A DNA stretch of 64,000 bases from Rhodovibrio salinarum DSM 9154 (GCF_000515255.1 NZ_KI911559.1:344149-408148), one strand, 5' to 3'; shown: positions 36,193 to 46,660, numbered from the stretch's first letter. Translations and numbers: made by a program. The notes: generated by a model not told the origin, from the sequence alone.

Positions 36193-38076
36193 ATGGTGCA
36201 GGAAACGCAATACGATGTGATCGTGGTGGGCGGTGGCCACGCCGGCTGTGAAGCGGCCGCCGCTGCCGCTCGGCTGGGTGCCCGGACGCTGTTGATCACG
36301 CATAAGATGAGCACGATCGGTGCAATGTCCTGCAATCCCGCGATCGGCGGGCTCGGCAAAGGGCATCTTGTGCGCGAGATCGATGCTCTCGACGGTATCA
36401 TGGGCCGGGCGGCGGACGCTGCCGGCATCCAGTTCCGGGTACTCAACCGGTCGAAAGGTCCCGCGGTCCGCGGTCCGCGGTGCCAAGCGGATCGCAAGCT
36501 TTATCGCGAGGCCGTGCAGGAACTGCTGGCTGAGCTCGAGACGCTGGAGATTCTGGAGCAGCCGGTCGAGGACCTAACGCTGGATGACGCGGGACGCTGC
36601 ACCGGCGCGGTGACAGCGGATGGGACCGAGATTGCCGCCGGACGGGTCGTGCTGACGACCGGGACGTTCCTACGCGGGATGATCCACTTGGGCGAGGAGC
36701 GTATCCCCGCAGGCCGGGTGGGCGACGAGCCGGCCGTTGGCTTGGCCGCAACGCTGGAGCGTGCGGGTTTCCAACTCGGCCGTCTGAAGACCGGCACCCC
36801 GCCGCGTCTGGACGGGCGTACGATCGACTGGTCCGCCACTGCGTCACAGCCTGGTGACGATCCGCCGGAACCTTTCTCGGCCCTGACTGACCGGATCACG
36901 ACGCCGCAAATTGCTTGCCATATCACCACAACGACGCCAGCTGGCCACGCGCTGATCCGCGAGAATCTGCATCGTGCGCCGATGTATAGCGGGCAGATCG
37001 ACAGTACCGGGCCGCGGTATTGCCCGTCGATCGAAGACAAGGTGGTGCGGTTCGCCGACAAGGGAGGCCACCAGATCTTTCTTGAGCCCGAGGGCTTGGA
37101 CGACGACACCGTCTATCCGAACGGCATCTCGACCTCGCTGCCCCGTGAGGTGCAAGCCGACCTGATCAAGACCATTCCGGGCCTGGAACAAGCCGTCATC
37201 ACCCAGCCGGGCTATGCGATCGAGTACGATTACGTCGATCCGCGGGAACTCCAGGCCTGCCTGGAAACCCGCCGGATTCCGGGCCTTTTTCTGGCCGGGC
37301 AGATCAACGGTACCACTGGCTACGAGGAAGCCGGGGCCCAAGGGTTGATCGCCGGGGCCAACGCCGCCCTTCAAGCCGGCGGGACGCAGATGCCGTTCCT
37401 GGTCGACCGCACGGAAGGGTATATCGGGGTGCTGGTCGACGACCTGACCACGCGGGGTGTGAGCGAACCGTATCGGATGTTCACCAGCCGGGCGGAATAT
37501 CGCCTGCGTCTGCGTGCTGACAACGCGGACGAGCGCTTGACCGACAAAGGCGCCGCGACGGGATTGGTGGGATCGGGACGCCATGCGGTCTGGCAGGCGA
37601 AGGCTGCGCGGTTACAGGAAGGTCGTGCGCGACTGCAGGAGTTGAACGCGACGCCGGCTGACCTGGCCAAGGCTGGGTTTCACGTGAAACAAGATGGCGT
37701 GCGCCGGAGCGCGTGGGATCTCCTACGCGGTGGTGACGCGAGCCTGGTGCGGGTGGCGCAGTATTGGCCCGAATTGGCGGCTTATGAAGACGATGTGGCG
37801 CAACGCCTCGAAGTCGATGCGCGCTATGATGCGTATCTGGCACGCCAGGAGCAGGACGTTGCTGCGTTCCGCCGGGATGAACAGCTCGCGCTTCCAGCGG
37901 ACTTGGATTATGACAAGGTGCCGAGCTTGACGACCGAGGTCCGCGAGAAGCTCGCGACGGCCCGACCGGCGACGCTGGGGCAGGCGGCACGCATTCCCGG
38001 GATTACACCCGCAGCGCTGATCGCGCTTTTGACCTACGTTCGGCGGCATCATGACCGGCCGCGCGATGCCGCATGA
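36193..38076 (+). CDS. mnmG: tRNA uridine 5-carboxymethylaminomethyl modification enzyme MnmG (GidA)
   Basis: The FAD/NADH-dependent partner of MnmE. The FAD motif [12 protein letters not shown] is near residue 12, and [24 protein letters not shown] and [14 protein letters not shown] are diagnostic. Length 627 residues from the ATG at 36193; a TTG ten codons earlier is possible. The codons for AGFHVKQDG (37676-37691) contain a perfect-core parS. The stop overlaps the rsmG start by 4 nt. Confidence 0.97.
   Translation: MVQETQYDVIVVGGGHAGCEAAAAAARLGARTLLITHKMSTIGAMSCNPAIGGLGKGHLVREIDALDGIMGRAADAAGIQFRVLNRSKGPAVRGPRCQADRKLYREAVQELLAELETLEILEQPVEDLTLDDAGRCTGAVTADGTEIAAGRVVLTTGTFLRGMIHLGEERIPAGRVGDEPAVGLAATLERAGFQLGRLKTGTPPRLDGRTIDWSATASQPGDDPPEPFSALTDRITTPQIACHITTTTPAGHALIRENLHRAPMYSGQIDSTGPRYCPSIEDKVVRFADKGGHQIFLEPEGLDDDTVYPNGISTSLPREVQADLIKTIPGLEQAVITQPGYAIEYDYVDPRELQACLETRRIPGLFLAGQINGTTGYEEAGAQGLIAGANAALQAGGTQMPFLVDRTEGYIGVLVDDLTTRGVSEPYRMFTSRAEYRLRLRADNADERLTDKGAATGLVGSGRHAVWQAKAARLQEGRARLQELNATPADLAKAGFHVKQDGVRRSAWDLLRGGDASLVRVAQYWPELAAYEDDVAQRLEVDARYDAYLARQEQDVAAFRRDEQLALPADLDYDKVPSLTTEVREKLATARPATLGQAARIPGITPAALIALLTYVRRHHDRPRDAA
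37676..37691. promoter_or_regulatory. parS site inside mnmG
   Basis: GGTTTCACGTGAAACA contains the complete 14-bp parS core GTTTCACGTGAAAC. It falls in codons for GFHVKQ near the C-terminal third of MnmG, about 1 kb from parA. Confidence 0.8.
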
Positions 38077-38729
38077 GTGGTGGACAGCGGCAACCGACCT
38101 ACACTGCCGAGGATTTTCAGCAGGACACCGGCGTTTCACGTGAAACGCTGGCGCGGCTGACGAGCTATGCCAACTTGCTGACGAAATGGAACAAGGCGGT
38201 CAATCTCGTCAGTCGTTCGACGGTGCCGGATCTTTGGTGGCGCCACATGCTGGATTCGGCGCAGCTGGCTGAGCTGCTTCCGGAGGCGCCGCAGTCTCGA
38301 TACCGGCGCGTCGTGGACTTGGGCAGCGGCGCCGGCTTTCCGGGTCTGGTTCTGGCGATCATGGGCGTGGGCGAGGTCCATCTCGTTGAATCCGACGCGC
38401 GGAAAGCAGCCTTTCTGCGCGAAGCCGCCCGGGCCACTGGAACCGAAGTCGCGTTTCACGTGAAACGGGCTGAGACGCTGGAACCGCTCGATGCCGACGT
38501 CGTGACGGCGCGTGCCTTTGCACCGTTGGTCGAGCTGCTGAATTATGCGGAACCGTTGATGCGACCTGGTGCAATCGGCCTCTTTCCCAAAGGAAAAGGC
38601 GTCGAGAGCGAATTGACGGTCGCGCGGAAAGCGTGGAATATGGCTGTGGACCCTGTTCCCAGCCGGACGGACCCGGCAGCATCCATACTAAGGATAGAGG
38701 CTCTTGTCCGAAAAGACGCAAATGGTTGA
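38073..38729 (+). CDS. rsmG: 16S rRNA m7G527 methyltransferase RsmG (GidB)
   Basis: A SAM-dependent 16S rRNA (guanine-527-N7) methyltransferase. Motif I is [17 protein letters not shown], the acidic loop [18 protein letters not shown] follows, and [19 protein letters not shown] is diagnostic. Length 218. It overlaps mnmG by 4 nt (ATGA) and parA by 26 nt. Two parS cores lie in its codons, one for the GVSRETL segment and one for AFHVKR. Confidence 0.96.
   Translation: MSGGQRQPTYTAEDFQQDTGVSRETLARLTSYANLLTKWNKAVNLVSRSTVPDLWWRHMLDSAQLAELLPEAPQSRYRRVVDLGSGAGFPGLVLAIMGVGEVHLVESDARKAAFLREAARATGTEVAFHVKRAETLEPLDADVVTARAFAPLVELLNYAEPLMRPGAIGLFPKGKGVESELTVARKAWNMAVDPVPSRTDPAASILRIEALVRKDANG
38132..38147. 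promoter_or_regulatory. parS site inside rsmG, first copy
   Basis: CGTTTCACGTGAAACG has the perfect 14-bp core. It is read in frame as the residues SRET, near the N-terminus of RsmG. Confidence 0.82.
38452..38467. promoter_or_regulatory. parS site inside rsmG, second copy
   Basis: CGTTTCACGTGAAACG, identical to the first copy and 320 bp downstream. It is read as FHVK in RsmG, the same residues encoded by the mnmG copy. Confidence 0.82.
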
Positions 38730-39549
38730 GGAAGCAACGGCGCGGCGCGGACGGAACGCACGCGTTTTCGCGATCGCCAACCAAAAGGGTGGGGTCGGCA
38801 AGACGACGACCGCCATCAATCTCGGCACCGCGCTCGCGGCGTGCGACCTGAAGGTCTTGGTGGTCGATCTCGACCCGCAGGGCAACGCCTCGACCGGCTT
38901 CGGCCTGACCCGCGGCGACCGCAAGCGCAACATCTACAAGCCCCTGATCGAAGGCGGGGCGGTCAAGGAATGTGTCGTGCCGACCCATGTGCCCGGCCTG
39001 AGTCTGGTGCCATCGGCCGTCGACCTGTCGGGTGCCGAGGTCGAGCTGGCGCAGGCCGAGGAGCGGGAGACGCGGCTGCGCAGCGCCCTGGCGCCCTTGT
39101 TGGGCGACTACGATTACATCCTGGTCGATTGTCCGCCGGCGCTTGGCTTCCTGACCCTCAATGCCTTTGTCGCTTCCGATAGCGTACTCGTTCCGTTGCA
39201 GGCGGAATTTTACGCGCTCGAGGGCTTGAGCCATCTGATGCGGACGATCGAGCGTGTCCGCCGGGCTTTCAATCCGAACCTGGAAATCCAAGGGGTTGTG
39301 CTGACCATGTACGACAAGCGCAACAACTTGTGCGACATGGTGGCGAGCGACGTGCGCGAATATCTCGGCGACGTGGTCTATGACACGGTCATTCCGCGTA
39401 ACGTCCGGATTTCCGAAGCGCCGTCGCACGGGAAGCCCGTTCTGCTGTACGATATGAAGTCGACGGGGGCGCAAGCCTACATCAAACTGGCCGGCGAAAT
39501 GCTACGCCGGTTGCGCGGGCAGGCTGATGCGCCCGCCATGGCGTCCTAA
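38704..39549 (+). CDS. parA: Chromosome-partitioning ATPase ParA
   Basis: A deviant Walker ATPase that moves ParB-parS complexes to segregate origins. The deviant Walker A is KGGVGKTT (about 28-35), followed by DLDPQGNASTG and VDCPPALGFLTLNA. Length 281 from the TTG at 38704, which has AGAGG 3 nt upstream. An ATG at 38722 is an alternative. Its start overlaps rsmG, so rsmG-parA is translationally coupled. Confidence 0.96.
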   Translation: MSEKTQMVEEATARRGRNARVFAIANQKGGVGKTTTAINLGTALAACDLKVLVVDLDPQGNASTGFGLTRGDRKRNIYKPLIEGGAVKECVVPTHVPGLSLVPSAVDLSGAEVELAQAEERETRLRSALAPLLGDYDYILVDCPPALGFLTLNAFVASDSVLVPLQAEFYALEGLSHLMRTIERVRRAFNPNLEIQGVVLTMYDKRNNLCDMVASDVREYLGDVVYDTVIPRNVRISEAPSHGKPVLLYDMKSTGAQAYIKLAGEMLRRLRGQADAPAMAS

Positions 39550-39668
39550 GCGCCGCGAAAGCCTTACCGTCTCGCCTCAGGCCGCGAAAGTCTCTACCCA
39601 TGCCGCCTGCCGCCGCCAACCGAAAGCCCGCGACGTCCGAGTCCGGTACCGAGGACGATACTGCCCAG

Positions 39669-40580
39669 ATGACTGACAACAAGCGCAAGAACCTTGGTCG
39701 CGGCCTCGCCGCGCTTCTGGGCGATGAAGAGGATGACGAGCAGGATTACGCGTCGCTCGACAAGGTCCGCGCGAGCCGGACCGTGCCGATCGAGCAGCTG
39801 CAGGCGAACCGCTTTCAGCCGCGCCGGGTGTTTGACGAAGAAGCGCTGCAAGCGCTGACCGATTCCATCCAGGCGCAGGGATTGTTGCAGCCGATCCTGG
39901 TCCGTCGGCGCGAGGACGATCCGAACAGTTACGAGATCATCGCCGGCGAGCGACGTTGGCGGGCAGCGCAGAAAGCGCAGCTGCATGAGGTTCCGGTGGT
40001 GGTCCGCGATATGGCGGACCGCGAGGCCCTCGAAATCGCGATCGTCGAGAACGTTCAACGCCGCGATCTCACGCCGCTGGAGGAATCGGAAGGCTATCAG
40101 CGACTGATGGACGAGTTCCAGCATACCCAGGAAGACTTGGCCCGGGTCGTTGGTAAGTCGCGCAGCCACATCGCCAACATGCTGCGTCTGCTGCAATTGC
40201 CGGATTCGGTCAAGCAGCTGGTGCAGGGTGGTGAAATCTCGGCCGGACACGCCCGCGCGCTCTTGAACGCGGACGACAGTGAGGCGCTGGCCAAGGAAGT
40301 CGCCAAGAAAGGCCTTTCGGTTCGCGAGACCGAGAAATTGGCCCAGCAGGTCAAGCAGGCCGCGAAGGGGCAGGGCAGCCAGAAGACGAAATCGAAGGCT
40401 CCCCAAAAGGATCCGGATACCCGGCAGCTGGAAGACGATCTTTCAAGCCTGCTCGGCCTCAAGGTCAATATCGAGTTCCACGGTCAGGGCGGAACCTTGA
40501 CCGTGCAGTATAAGACGCTCGATCAGTTGGACGATGTGCTCAACCGTCTAAACCAACAGCCGCGCGCGACCCAGCATTAG
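39669..40580 (+). CDS. parB: Chromosome-partitioning protein ParB
   Basis: A parS-binding CTPase that spreads on DNA around its sites. The N-terminal LGRGLAALLGD box is typical of ParB. IQANR-like LQANRFQPR, the CTP-binding GERRWRAAQKA and ENVQRRDLTPLEE, the helix-turn-helix VGKSRSHIANMLRLLQLP and SAGHARALL are visible. Length 303 from the ATG at 39669; an upstream ATG (39600) would add 23 residues. Follows parA by ~120 nt. Confidence 0.96.
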   Translation: MTDNKRKNLGRGLAALLGDEEDDEQDYASLDKVRASRTVPIEQLQANRFQPRRVFDEEALQALTDSIQAQGLLQPILVRRREDDPNSYEIIAGERRWRAAQKAQLHEVPVVVRDMADREALEIAIVENVQRRDLTPLEESEGYQRLMDEFQHTQEDLARVVGKSRSHIANMLRLLQLPDSVKQLVQGGEISAGHARALLNADDSEALAKEVAKKGLSVRETEKLAQQVKQAAKGQGSQKTKSKAPQKDPDTRQLEDDLSSLLGLKVNIEFHGQGGTLTVQYKTLDQLDDVLNRLNQQPRATQH

Positions 40581-40588
40581 ACCTTCTG

Positions 40589-40615
40589 CTGAGGATCGCC
40601 TAGCTTGGACGATCC
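40589..40615 (+). other. Hairpin downstream of parB
   Basis: GAGGATCG (40589-40596) and CGATCCTC (40608-40615) form a short dyad between parB and the convergent holA gene. There is no T-tract, so it is a weak terminator at best. Confidence 0.35.
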
Positions 40616-40630
40616 TCCAGCCAGTACCGT

Positions 40631-40646
40631 CGTTTCATGTGAAACC
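40631..40646. promoter_or_regulatory. parS-like site downstream of parB
   Basis: CGTTTCATGTGAAACC has 13 of 14 core parS bases (T for C in the centre). It lies between parB and holA, and its last base is the first base of the holA stop triplet on the opposite strand. Confidence 0.6.
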
Positions 40647-41683
40647 TACCGCCCGCCGGCGGTTTGTTTGCGCCGTTGGCGCAGCGGGGAGCGGCTTGCA
40701 ATCCGCATGAGTTCGCGTGCGGCAACAGCCTCCACCGGCATGCCGGTGGACTTGCAGCGCGCTTCGGCGTCCAGCAGCCCATCCAGCACCTGGCCAACAA
40801 GGGCCGGGCTCCAGGCTTTGGCTTGTGCGGTGAACCGCGGCTTCGCCTTCCAGAAAACGGGTGGCCGCAGTTTGTCGACCGCTTGCTCGACATCGCGCGC
40901 GCCAGCCACTTGGTGTAGACGCTTGAAATGGTTTGCCGTCGCGCGTAGCGGCTGAATGGCGTTGGCGCCTTCGGCGAGTGCGCGATCGAACGCCCGTTCC
41001 AAACCCGCGAGATCGCCGTCCGCCACCGCGTTCGCGACATCGTCGAGCGACAGGGCAGCGCTATCACCAACACAAGATGTCGCGTCTTCTAGCTGGACTT
41101 CACCACTTCCCTTGTAGAGAGCAAGTTTTTCCAGCTCGCTCCGGGTGATTCCCCGATCCGCGCCCAGATGCTGACTCAAATAGCCGAGCGCTTCCCGGCT
41201 CACCGATAGGCCGTAGCCTTTCAGCGTCTCCTGAATCAGTCCGCTCAGATCGCGCCCTTCGTCCCGATAGCAGGGCAGGGCGGCGCCCCGGTCCGCCTTC
41301 TCGAAGGCGGCACGCAACTTCGAGCGCCCGTCGAGATCGCCCGCTTCGACCACCACGAGTGCGTCGCCCGCCGGATCGGCCAGGAAATCGCGAAAGGTAT
41401 TGGCCGTATCTTCAGTCGGTGCGCGGACGATCACGACCCGTTGCCCGCCGCCGAAGGCCATCGCGGCTGCTTCATCGGCGAGGGCTGCCGGCGTTTTCTT
41501 CACCTGGTCGCCGGTCAACTCGGCAACCCGGAAAGGATCCTCGGGATCCGTCACCACGGAACGGATCAGTTTGCCGGCGCGTTCACGTACGAGCCCGCGG
41601 TCCGGTCCGTAAACGAGTACGGCGCGAATATTTGCGTCCGGCTTAGCGGCGAAGCGGTCCGCGTTCGCCGGCTTGACCTTCAT
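40646..41683 (-). CDS. holA: DNA polymerase III delta subunit
   Basis: The clamp-loader wrench that opens the beta clamp. The 345-residue protein has the HolA start AVLVYGPDRGLVRERAGKL and the C-terminal lid domain. Its N-terminal Met overlaps the lptE stop by 4 nt. It belongs to the DUF3576-leuS-lptE-holA minus-strand unit common in alphaproteobacteria and is convergent with parB. Confidence 0.92.
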   Translation of the reverse strand: MKVKPANADRFAAKPDANIRAVLVYGPDRGLVRERAGKLIRSVVTDPEDPFRVAELTGDQVKKTPAALADEAAAMAFGGGQRVVIVRAPTEDTANTFRDFLADPAGDALVVVEAGDLDGRSKLRAAFEKADRGAALPCYRDEGRDLSGLIQETLKGYGLSVSREALGYLSQHLGADRGITRSELEKLALYKGSGEVQLEDATSCVGDSAALSLDDVANAVADGDLAGLERAFDRALAEGANAIQPLRATANHFKRLHQVAGARDVEQAVDKLRPPVFWKAKPRFTAQAKAWSPALVGQVLDGLLDAEARCKSTGMPVEAVAARELMRIASRSPLRQRRKQTAGGR

Positions 41684-42246
41684 TGGTCGCTGCGGACCTT
41701 TTTTTCTGGTGATGCGGCCAGAACCGCGTTCGCGCGGGTTGCGATCAGTCGGGCGACCTGGTCGACGACGCGTTCCTGCGCATCCTCGAACGCCGTGACC
41801 GTGGCATAGGGCTGATCCCCGACGTTGTAGCTGGTTGCCGCTTCGGCGCTGGAGCTAAACAGCGATTCGGAACTGTCGTAGGATTCAAGCTGCCAGGTTG
41901 CGCGCAATTGAAAGCGGCGACGGGTGGCCGTTCCGTCACTGCGCAGGGTACTCGGCTCCGAAACCGAGGAAATCTGGACGGCAAGCCGATATTTCGGGTC
42001 ACTTGGCTGTCCGCGTGGGTTCAGCTGATCGCGTAGGGCATTATGCAGCTGCTGACCCAATCGATCGGACAGCGGAACGATCGCCACGCTGTTCATCACG
42101 CTGGGCGAAACCTGGCCGCTCTGCGGGGTTGCGCGCTCGCCATACATCGGCTGAAAGCCGCAGCCGGCAAGGGCCAGCAGCAGCGCGGCAGCCGCGACCG
42201 ACGGGCCAATCCGTCGGCGGCCGGGACGGTCGTTACGCAACCACAT
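41680..42246 (-). CDS. lptE: LPS-assembly lipoprotein LptE
   Basis: The outer-membrane lipoprotein partner of LptD in LPS export. The signal has a lipobox ([13 protein letters not shown]), the GFQPMYG segment being characteristic of the alphaproteobacterial family. 188 residues from the ATG at 42246, which lies inside the leuS 3' end (overlap 14 nt). It is followed with a 4-nt overlap by holA. Confidence 0.88.
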   Translation of the reverse strand: MWLRNDRPGRRRIGPSVAAAALLLALAGCGFQPMYGERATPQSGQVSPSVMNSVAIVPLSDRLGQQLHNALRDQLNPRGQPSDPKYRLAVQISSVSEPSTLRSDGTATRRRFQLRATWQLESYDSSESLFSSSAEAATSYNVGDQPYATVTAFEDAQERVVDQVARLIATRANAVLAASPEKKVRSDQ

Positions 42247-44803
42247 TGACGATCTTGTTCGGCACAACGATCACCTTGCGCGGTTCCTTTTCCCCAAGCG
42301 CGCGTTGCACGGCTGATTCGCCGAGGGCCGCGGCGCGCGCGGTCGGCTCGTCGGCGTCGCGGGGCAGCTCGATCGTGCTGCGTACCTTGCCATTGACCTG
42401 CACGGCCATCTTCACCGTGTCGGCGACCAGCAGCTGCGGGTCGGCTTCCGGCCAGGGCTGATCGACCAGCATGGTGGTATGACCCAGGCGTTGCCACAAC
42501 TCTTCGGTCACGTGCGGCATCATCGGCGCGACCATGCGCACCAACAGTTCGGCCGTTTCCCGCCGTGCCCACTGGTCTGCCGCGCCTTCCGGCTGGAAAC
42601 TGCCGAGCGCGTTCGCCAATTCGTAAAGCCGCGCGACCGCTCGGTTCAGGCGAAAGTGGTCGATATCGTCGCCGACCGCCTGAACTGTCCGGTGGGCGTT
42701 GCGGCGCAGTTCCATGGCCGTCTTCGAAAAGGCATCGGCGGCCAGCTTCGGCGCATCGGCGGCTGGAATATCGCCCAACGCGCCGATCACCATGCGCCAC
42801 AGCCGTTGCAGGAACCGGTAGGCACCCTCGACACCCGATTCGGTCCACTCCATGTCGCGTTCGGGCGGCGAATCCGACAGCATGAACCAACGCGCGGTAT
42901 CGGCGCCATAGGCGTCGATCGTCTCGGTCGGGTCGACCGTGTTGCGCTTGGACTTACTCATCTTCTCGACCCGGCCGGCGGTCACGGGCCGGTCGTCGGA
43001 ATCGACCAGCTTGCCCTCGGAATCGCGCATGACCTCCTGCGGCGACAGCCATTTGCCGTCGACGTTCTTGTAGGTCTCGTGCGCGATCATGCCCTGGGTG
43101 AACAGGCCGTCGAACGGCTCCGCCACGTCCAGATAGCCGCAATGCTGCAGCGCCCGGGTGAAGAAACGGGCGTAGAGCAGGTGCAATACCGCGTGTTCGA
43201 CGCCGCCGATATATTGATCGACCGGCAGCCAGTAATCGACGTCTTCCCGCTCGAACGCCTTGTCGCTGCGCGGGGAGCAGAAGCGCGCGAAATACCAGGC
43301 CGATTCCATGAAGGTGTCGAAGGTATCGGTCTCGCGCGTCGCGGCCGCGCCGCATTCGGGGCAATCGACCTGCTTCCAGCTCGGGTGGCGGTCCAGCGGA
43401 TTGCCCGGCTTGGAGAGATCGACGTCCTGGGGCAGCTCGACCGGCAGGTCGGCCTCGGGAACCGGCACCACGCCGCAGGACGGGCAGTGGATCATCGGGA
43501 TCGGTGCGCCCCAATAGCGTTGCCGGCTGACGCCCCAGTCGCGCAGGCGGTACTGCGTCGTGCCTTCGCCGTGGCCGAGGTCCTGCAGCTTTTCGACCGC
43601 CTTCTGTTTCGCCGTCTCGACATCCAGGCCGTTCAGGAAGTCGGAATTGATCAGCGTGCCGTCGCCGGCGAAGGCGGTGTCGTCGATGCTGAAGCTGCTC
43701 GCATCGCCGTCTTCCGGCAGCACCACCGGGGTGACGGGGAGGCCGTAGCGCCGGGCGAAGTCCAGATCGCGCTGGTCATGGGCCGGCACGCCAAAGATCG
43801 CGCCGGTGCCGTAGTCCATCAGCACGAAGTTGGCGACGTAGACCGGCAGCTCGACCTCCGGCATAAACGGATGTCGTGCCTTCAGGCCGGTGTCATAGCC
43901 GCGCTTTTCCGCCCGTTCGATCGCTTCTTCCGAGGTGCCGAGCTGCTCGCACTCCTGGCGGAAGCGGCGCAGGTCGGGATCCTTCTGGGCGAGCTCTTCG
44001 CTCAACGGATGGTGTGGCGACAGGGCGCAGAAACTGGCGCCGAACAGCGTGTCCGGGCGGGTCGAGAACATCTCCAGCCGATCCGTGCGCCCGTCGACCT
44101 CGAAGAACACCCGTGCGCCTTGCGACCGCCCGATCCAGTTCTGCTGCATCAGCCGGACCTTGTCCGGCCAGCGCTCCAGATCGCCGATCGCCGCCAAAAG
44201 CTCGTCGGCGAAGGCGGTGATCTTGAACATCCATTGTGGCAGCTTGCGCTGCTCCACGGGCGCGCCGGACCGCCAGCCCTTGCCGTCCTGCACCTGCTCG
44301 TTCGCGAGCACCGTCTGGTCGACCGGGTCCCAGTTGACCCAGGATTCCTTTCGGTAGGCTAGGCCCTGGCGGTAGAACTCCAGGAACATCGCCTGTTCGT
44401 GGCGATAGTACTCGGGATGGCAGGTGGCGATCTCGCGCGACCAGTCGATCGACAAGCCCATCGATTTGAGCTGGTCGCGCATCGCGTCGATGTTCTGGTA
44501 GGTCCATTCGCCCGGATGCACGCCGCGGTCGATCGCCGCGTTCTCCGCCGGCAGGCCGAAGGCGTCCCAGCCCATCGGGTGCAGCACGTTGAAGCCGCGC
44601 GCCCGCTTATAGCGCGCCACTACATCGCCGATGGTGTAGTTGCGCAGATGGCCCATGTGGATGCGCCCCGAGGGGTAGGGGAACATCTCCAGCACGTAGC
44701 ATTTTTGCCGGCTGGGATCGCGGGTGACCTCAAAGGCGCGCGCCTGATCCCAGGCGCGCTGCCATTTGGCTTCGGTTTCCTTGACGTTGTAGCGACTCGT
44801 CAT
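42233..44803 (-). CDS. leuS: Leucyl-tRNA synthetase
   Basis: Class I aminoacyl-tRNA synthetase for leucine. The HIGH motif is HMGH (residues 49-52), the KMSKS motif [13 protein letters not shown] lies near residue 620, and the editing (CP1) domain sits between, with a Cys-rich zinc segment ([24 protein letters not shown]). Length 856. I chose the ATG at 44803; a GTG five codons earlier is equally poor in ribosome-binding signal. Confidence 0.97.
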   Translation of the reverse strand: MTSRYNVKETEAKWQRAWDQARAFEVTRDPSRQKCYVLEMFPYPSGRIHMGHLRNYTIGDVVARYKRARGFNVLHPMGWDAFGLPAENAAIDRGVHPGEWTYQNIDAMRDQLKSMGLSIDWSREIATCHPEYYRHEQAMFLEFYRQGLAYRKESWVNWDPVDQTVLANEQVQDGKGWRSGAPVEQRKLPQWMFKITAFADELLAAIGDLERWPDKVRLMQQNWIGRSQGARVFFEVDGRTDRLEMFSTRPDTLFGASFCALSPHHPLSEELAQKDPDLRRFRQECEQLGTSEEAIERAEKRGYDTGLKARHPFMPEVELPVYVANFVLMDYGTGAIFGVPAHDQRDLDFARRYGLPVTPVVLPEDGDASSFSIDDTAFAGDGTLINSDFLNGLDVETAKQKAVEKLQDLGHGEGTTQYRLRDWGVSRQRYWGAPIPMIHCPSCGVVPVPEADLPVELPQDVDLSKPGNPLDRHPSWKQVDCPECGAAATRETDTFDTFMESAWYFARFCSPRSDKAFEREDVDYWLPVDQYIGGVEHAVLHLLYARFFTRALQHCGYLDVAEPFDGLFTQGMIAHETYKNVDGKWLSPQEVMRDSEGKLVDSDDRPVTAGRVEKMSKSKRNTVDPTETIDAYGADTARWFMLSDSPPERDMEWTESGVEGAYRFLQRLWRMVIGALGDIPAADAPKLAADAFSKTAMELRRNAHRTVQAVGDDIDHFRLNRAVARLYELANALGSFQPEGAADQWARRETAELLVRMVAPMMPHVTEELWQRLGHTTMLVDQPWPEADPQLLVADTVKMAVQVNGKVRSTIELPRDADEPTARAAALGESAVQRALGEKEPRKVIVVPNKIVNVVA

Positions 44804-44895
44804 CGGGCTGTTCGACACTCGGGTGTTGGGCGAAAACCGCCGCGCCTTGCGGCGCGCCCCGGTGGGTCGCCGCGGCGCGTGCGATCCAGGGGCGG

Positions 44896-45444
44896 TTATT
44901 GGGTGCTGGCGATGCGCATTTCGCGGGCGCGGGCCAGGATAGCGTTCTCCAGCTCGGTGGCGGTCTGCCCCTGGACTTCGACATCGCGCCAGGTGCCATC
45001 GGGGCCGCGCTCCTGCCGGAAGACGGAAACCCGCAGGCCATCGGCGCGCAGTTGCCGGCCCAGGATGTACAGATTGACCTTGAAGCGCTCGTTCGGCGTC
45101 TCCGGCGGCGAATACCAGTCGGTCAGGACCACGCCCCCGAACGGATCGGCCGAGTCCACGGGCATGAACGAGAGCGTATCCAACGACGCGCGCCAGAGGT
45201 AGGCATTGACGCCGATACCGGTCCCGCCCTGGGGCGCTTCTTCGTCGGTTCCCAGCAGTTCGACACCGCCGTCGCCGCCGAGGACCGAACCATCCCGGTT
45301 TCGGGCGTTGCCGCCGTCGCCGCCGATCCGGCCCGGATAGTCACTCTCGCCGCCGCCCGCGCACGCGGTCAGCGCCAGCAACAGGGCGACCGCGGGGACG
45401 ATCCGGGGGGTCCAGGGCGAACGCGCATTTCGAAGGCGTGTCAC
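44896..45444 (-). CDS. DUF3576-family lipoprotein
   Basis: A 182-residue exported lipoprotein: signal peptide with lipobox LTACAGGG (Cys near residue 28), a Gly/Asp/Asn-rich stretch, then the conserved DUF3576 core [20 protein letters not shown] and [21 protein letters not shown]. The function is unknown; the gene usually accompanies leuS in alphaproteobacteria, which holds here (92 nt upstream). Confidence 0.9.
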   Translation of the reverse strand: MTRLRNARSPWTPRIVPAVALLLALTACAGGGESDYPGRIGGDGGNARNRDGSVLGGDGGVELLGTDEEAPQGGTGIGVNAYLWRASLDTLSFMPVDSADPFGGVVLTDWYSPPETPNERFKVNLYILGRQLRADGLRVSVFRQERGPDGTWRDVEVQGQTATELENAILARAREMRIASTQ

Positions 45445-45496
45445 AGATGATCTCCAAACATGACTTCAGGCGGCCGATAGGCGGGGTATAAACCAC

Positions 45497-45534
45497 AAAA
45501 AGAGGGGGCAGCAAGATGGCCTTGCTGCCCCCTC
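45497..45534 (-). terminator. Strong intrinsic terminator of the porin gene
   Basis: On the minus strand GAGGGGGCAGCAAG and CTTGCTGCCCCCTC form a perfect 14-bp stem with a 5-nt loop (arms 45502-45515 and 45521-45534), followed by five Ts (45501-45497). Such a long stem fits a highly expressed gene. Confidence 0.95.
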
Positions 45535-45583
45535 GATCTCAGATCTCAGCGCGGTGCGTTAGGCACCGCAGCGATGCCGAGAT

Positions 45584-46660
45584 TTAGAACGACACGCCCA
45601 CGCCCGCGAGCAGGGTGGTGTAGTCGTTGTCATCCACGTTTTCGCTCTCGAGCTGACCGTACACACCGGTGGTGTAGACGTTGACGCCGGAGCCGAGCGC
45701 GTAGTTGAGGCCCAGCTGACCCTCGGTGCGCTCGTCTTCGCCGCCGCCGGCCAGGTCCTGGGAGGCATAATAGCCGGTCAGGCTGATCGACCACGGGCCG
45801 GTGGAGTACGCCACGCCCAGGTCGCCGGCCATGGTATCCTCGTCATCGGTCTCACCGAAGCCATAGGCGCCGCCGAACTCGAAGCCGGCGAAGCCGAGCA
45901 CGGCACCACCGGTGATGCCCCAGGTGTCACCCTGGTTCGCGACGTTCTTCGTGGCACCGGTCAGCGAGGCGGCTAGATCGAAGCTGCCGAAGCTGTTGAC
46001 GTAGTTCGCGCCACCTTCCCACAGATCCGTGGTCTCCGTCGCGTCACGGCTCGGGAACACCGCGTCGGCGTTGCCGTCCGGCGCGTGGGTCACGCCCAGC
46101 TGGAAGCCGGCGAAGCGCGGGGTGTAGTAGTTGATCTTGGTGGAGTCGCCGCTGTCGTTGAAGTTGACAGTGATCGGCGCCGCGTTGCCGGACAGGTTGT
46201 AGAACGCACCGGTGGTGTTGTTGTAACCGCCCGGATAGACCGCCTTGATCGAGGTCGCGCCGTACTTCATCGTGTCGTGCGCGCCGTCCTCGTGGCCCAA
46301 CTCGACGCGGCCGAACGACCCCTCGAGGTAGACGATGTTCTCGTCGATGTTGTCACGTTCGCCGTTGCCGTCGTTGTTGTCGGCCTCGACCTGGACGCTC
46401 ATGCCGGCGGTGATGCCGTTGTCGAGCGTGATCTCACCGTTGAACAGCAGCTCGGTGTTCGTGGAGAAGTCGTAGTCGCTCTCGTGGTAGCCATCGCCGG
46501 CGGTATACGCACTAGTGCCCGGGTTATCCTGGTCAACCCAAGTGGCATAGAAGTCGCTGAAGCCGCCGACGGTGAAGCTGGCATCCTGCGCCTGCGCCGC
46601 GGTGGCGCCCATGCCGAACGCGGCGACGAGCGCCGTCGTTGCGAAAAGGCTCTTCTTCAT
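45584..46660 (-). CDS. General porin-type outer-membrane protein
   Basis: A 358-residue beta-barrel protein: signal peptide MKKSLFATTALVAAFGMGATAAQA (24 residues) then alternating strand-like segments (SFTVGGFSDFYATWVDQD; FNGEITLDNGITAG; FGRVELGHEDGAHDT) and a C-terminal aromatic F (AGVGVSF), the usual Bam-recognition end. Acidic and rich in Gly/Asn/Asp. A strong G-rich Shine-Dalgarno and strong terminator suggest high expression. The barrel is likely a trimer for small hydrophilic solutes. Confidence 0.9.
   Translation of the reverse strand: MKKSLFATTALVAAFGMGATAAQAQDASFTVGGFSDFYATWVDQDNPGTSAYTAGDGYHESDYDFSTNTELLFNGEITLDNGITAGMSVQVEADNNDGNGERDNIDENIVYLEGSFGRVELGHEDGAHDTMKYGATSIKAVYPGGYNNTTGAFYNLSGNAAPITVNFNDSGDSTKINYYTPRFAGFQLGVTHAPDGNADAVFPSRDATETTDLWEGGANYVNSFGSFDLAASLTGATKNVANQGDTWGITGGAVLGFAGFEFGGAYGFGETDDEDTMAGDLGVAYSTGPWSISLTGYYASQDLAGGGEDERTEGQLGLNYALGSGVNVYTTGVYGQLESENVDDNDYTTLLAGVGVSF

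Noticed and set aside
42479-44362. Plus-strand frame of 627 codons opposite leuS
   Set aside because: Antisense shadow; leuS has intact HIGH and KMSKS motifs.
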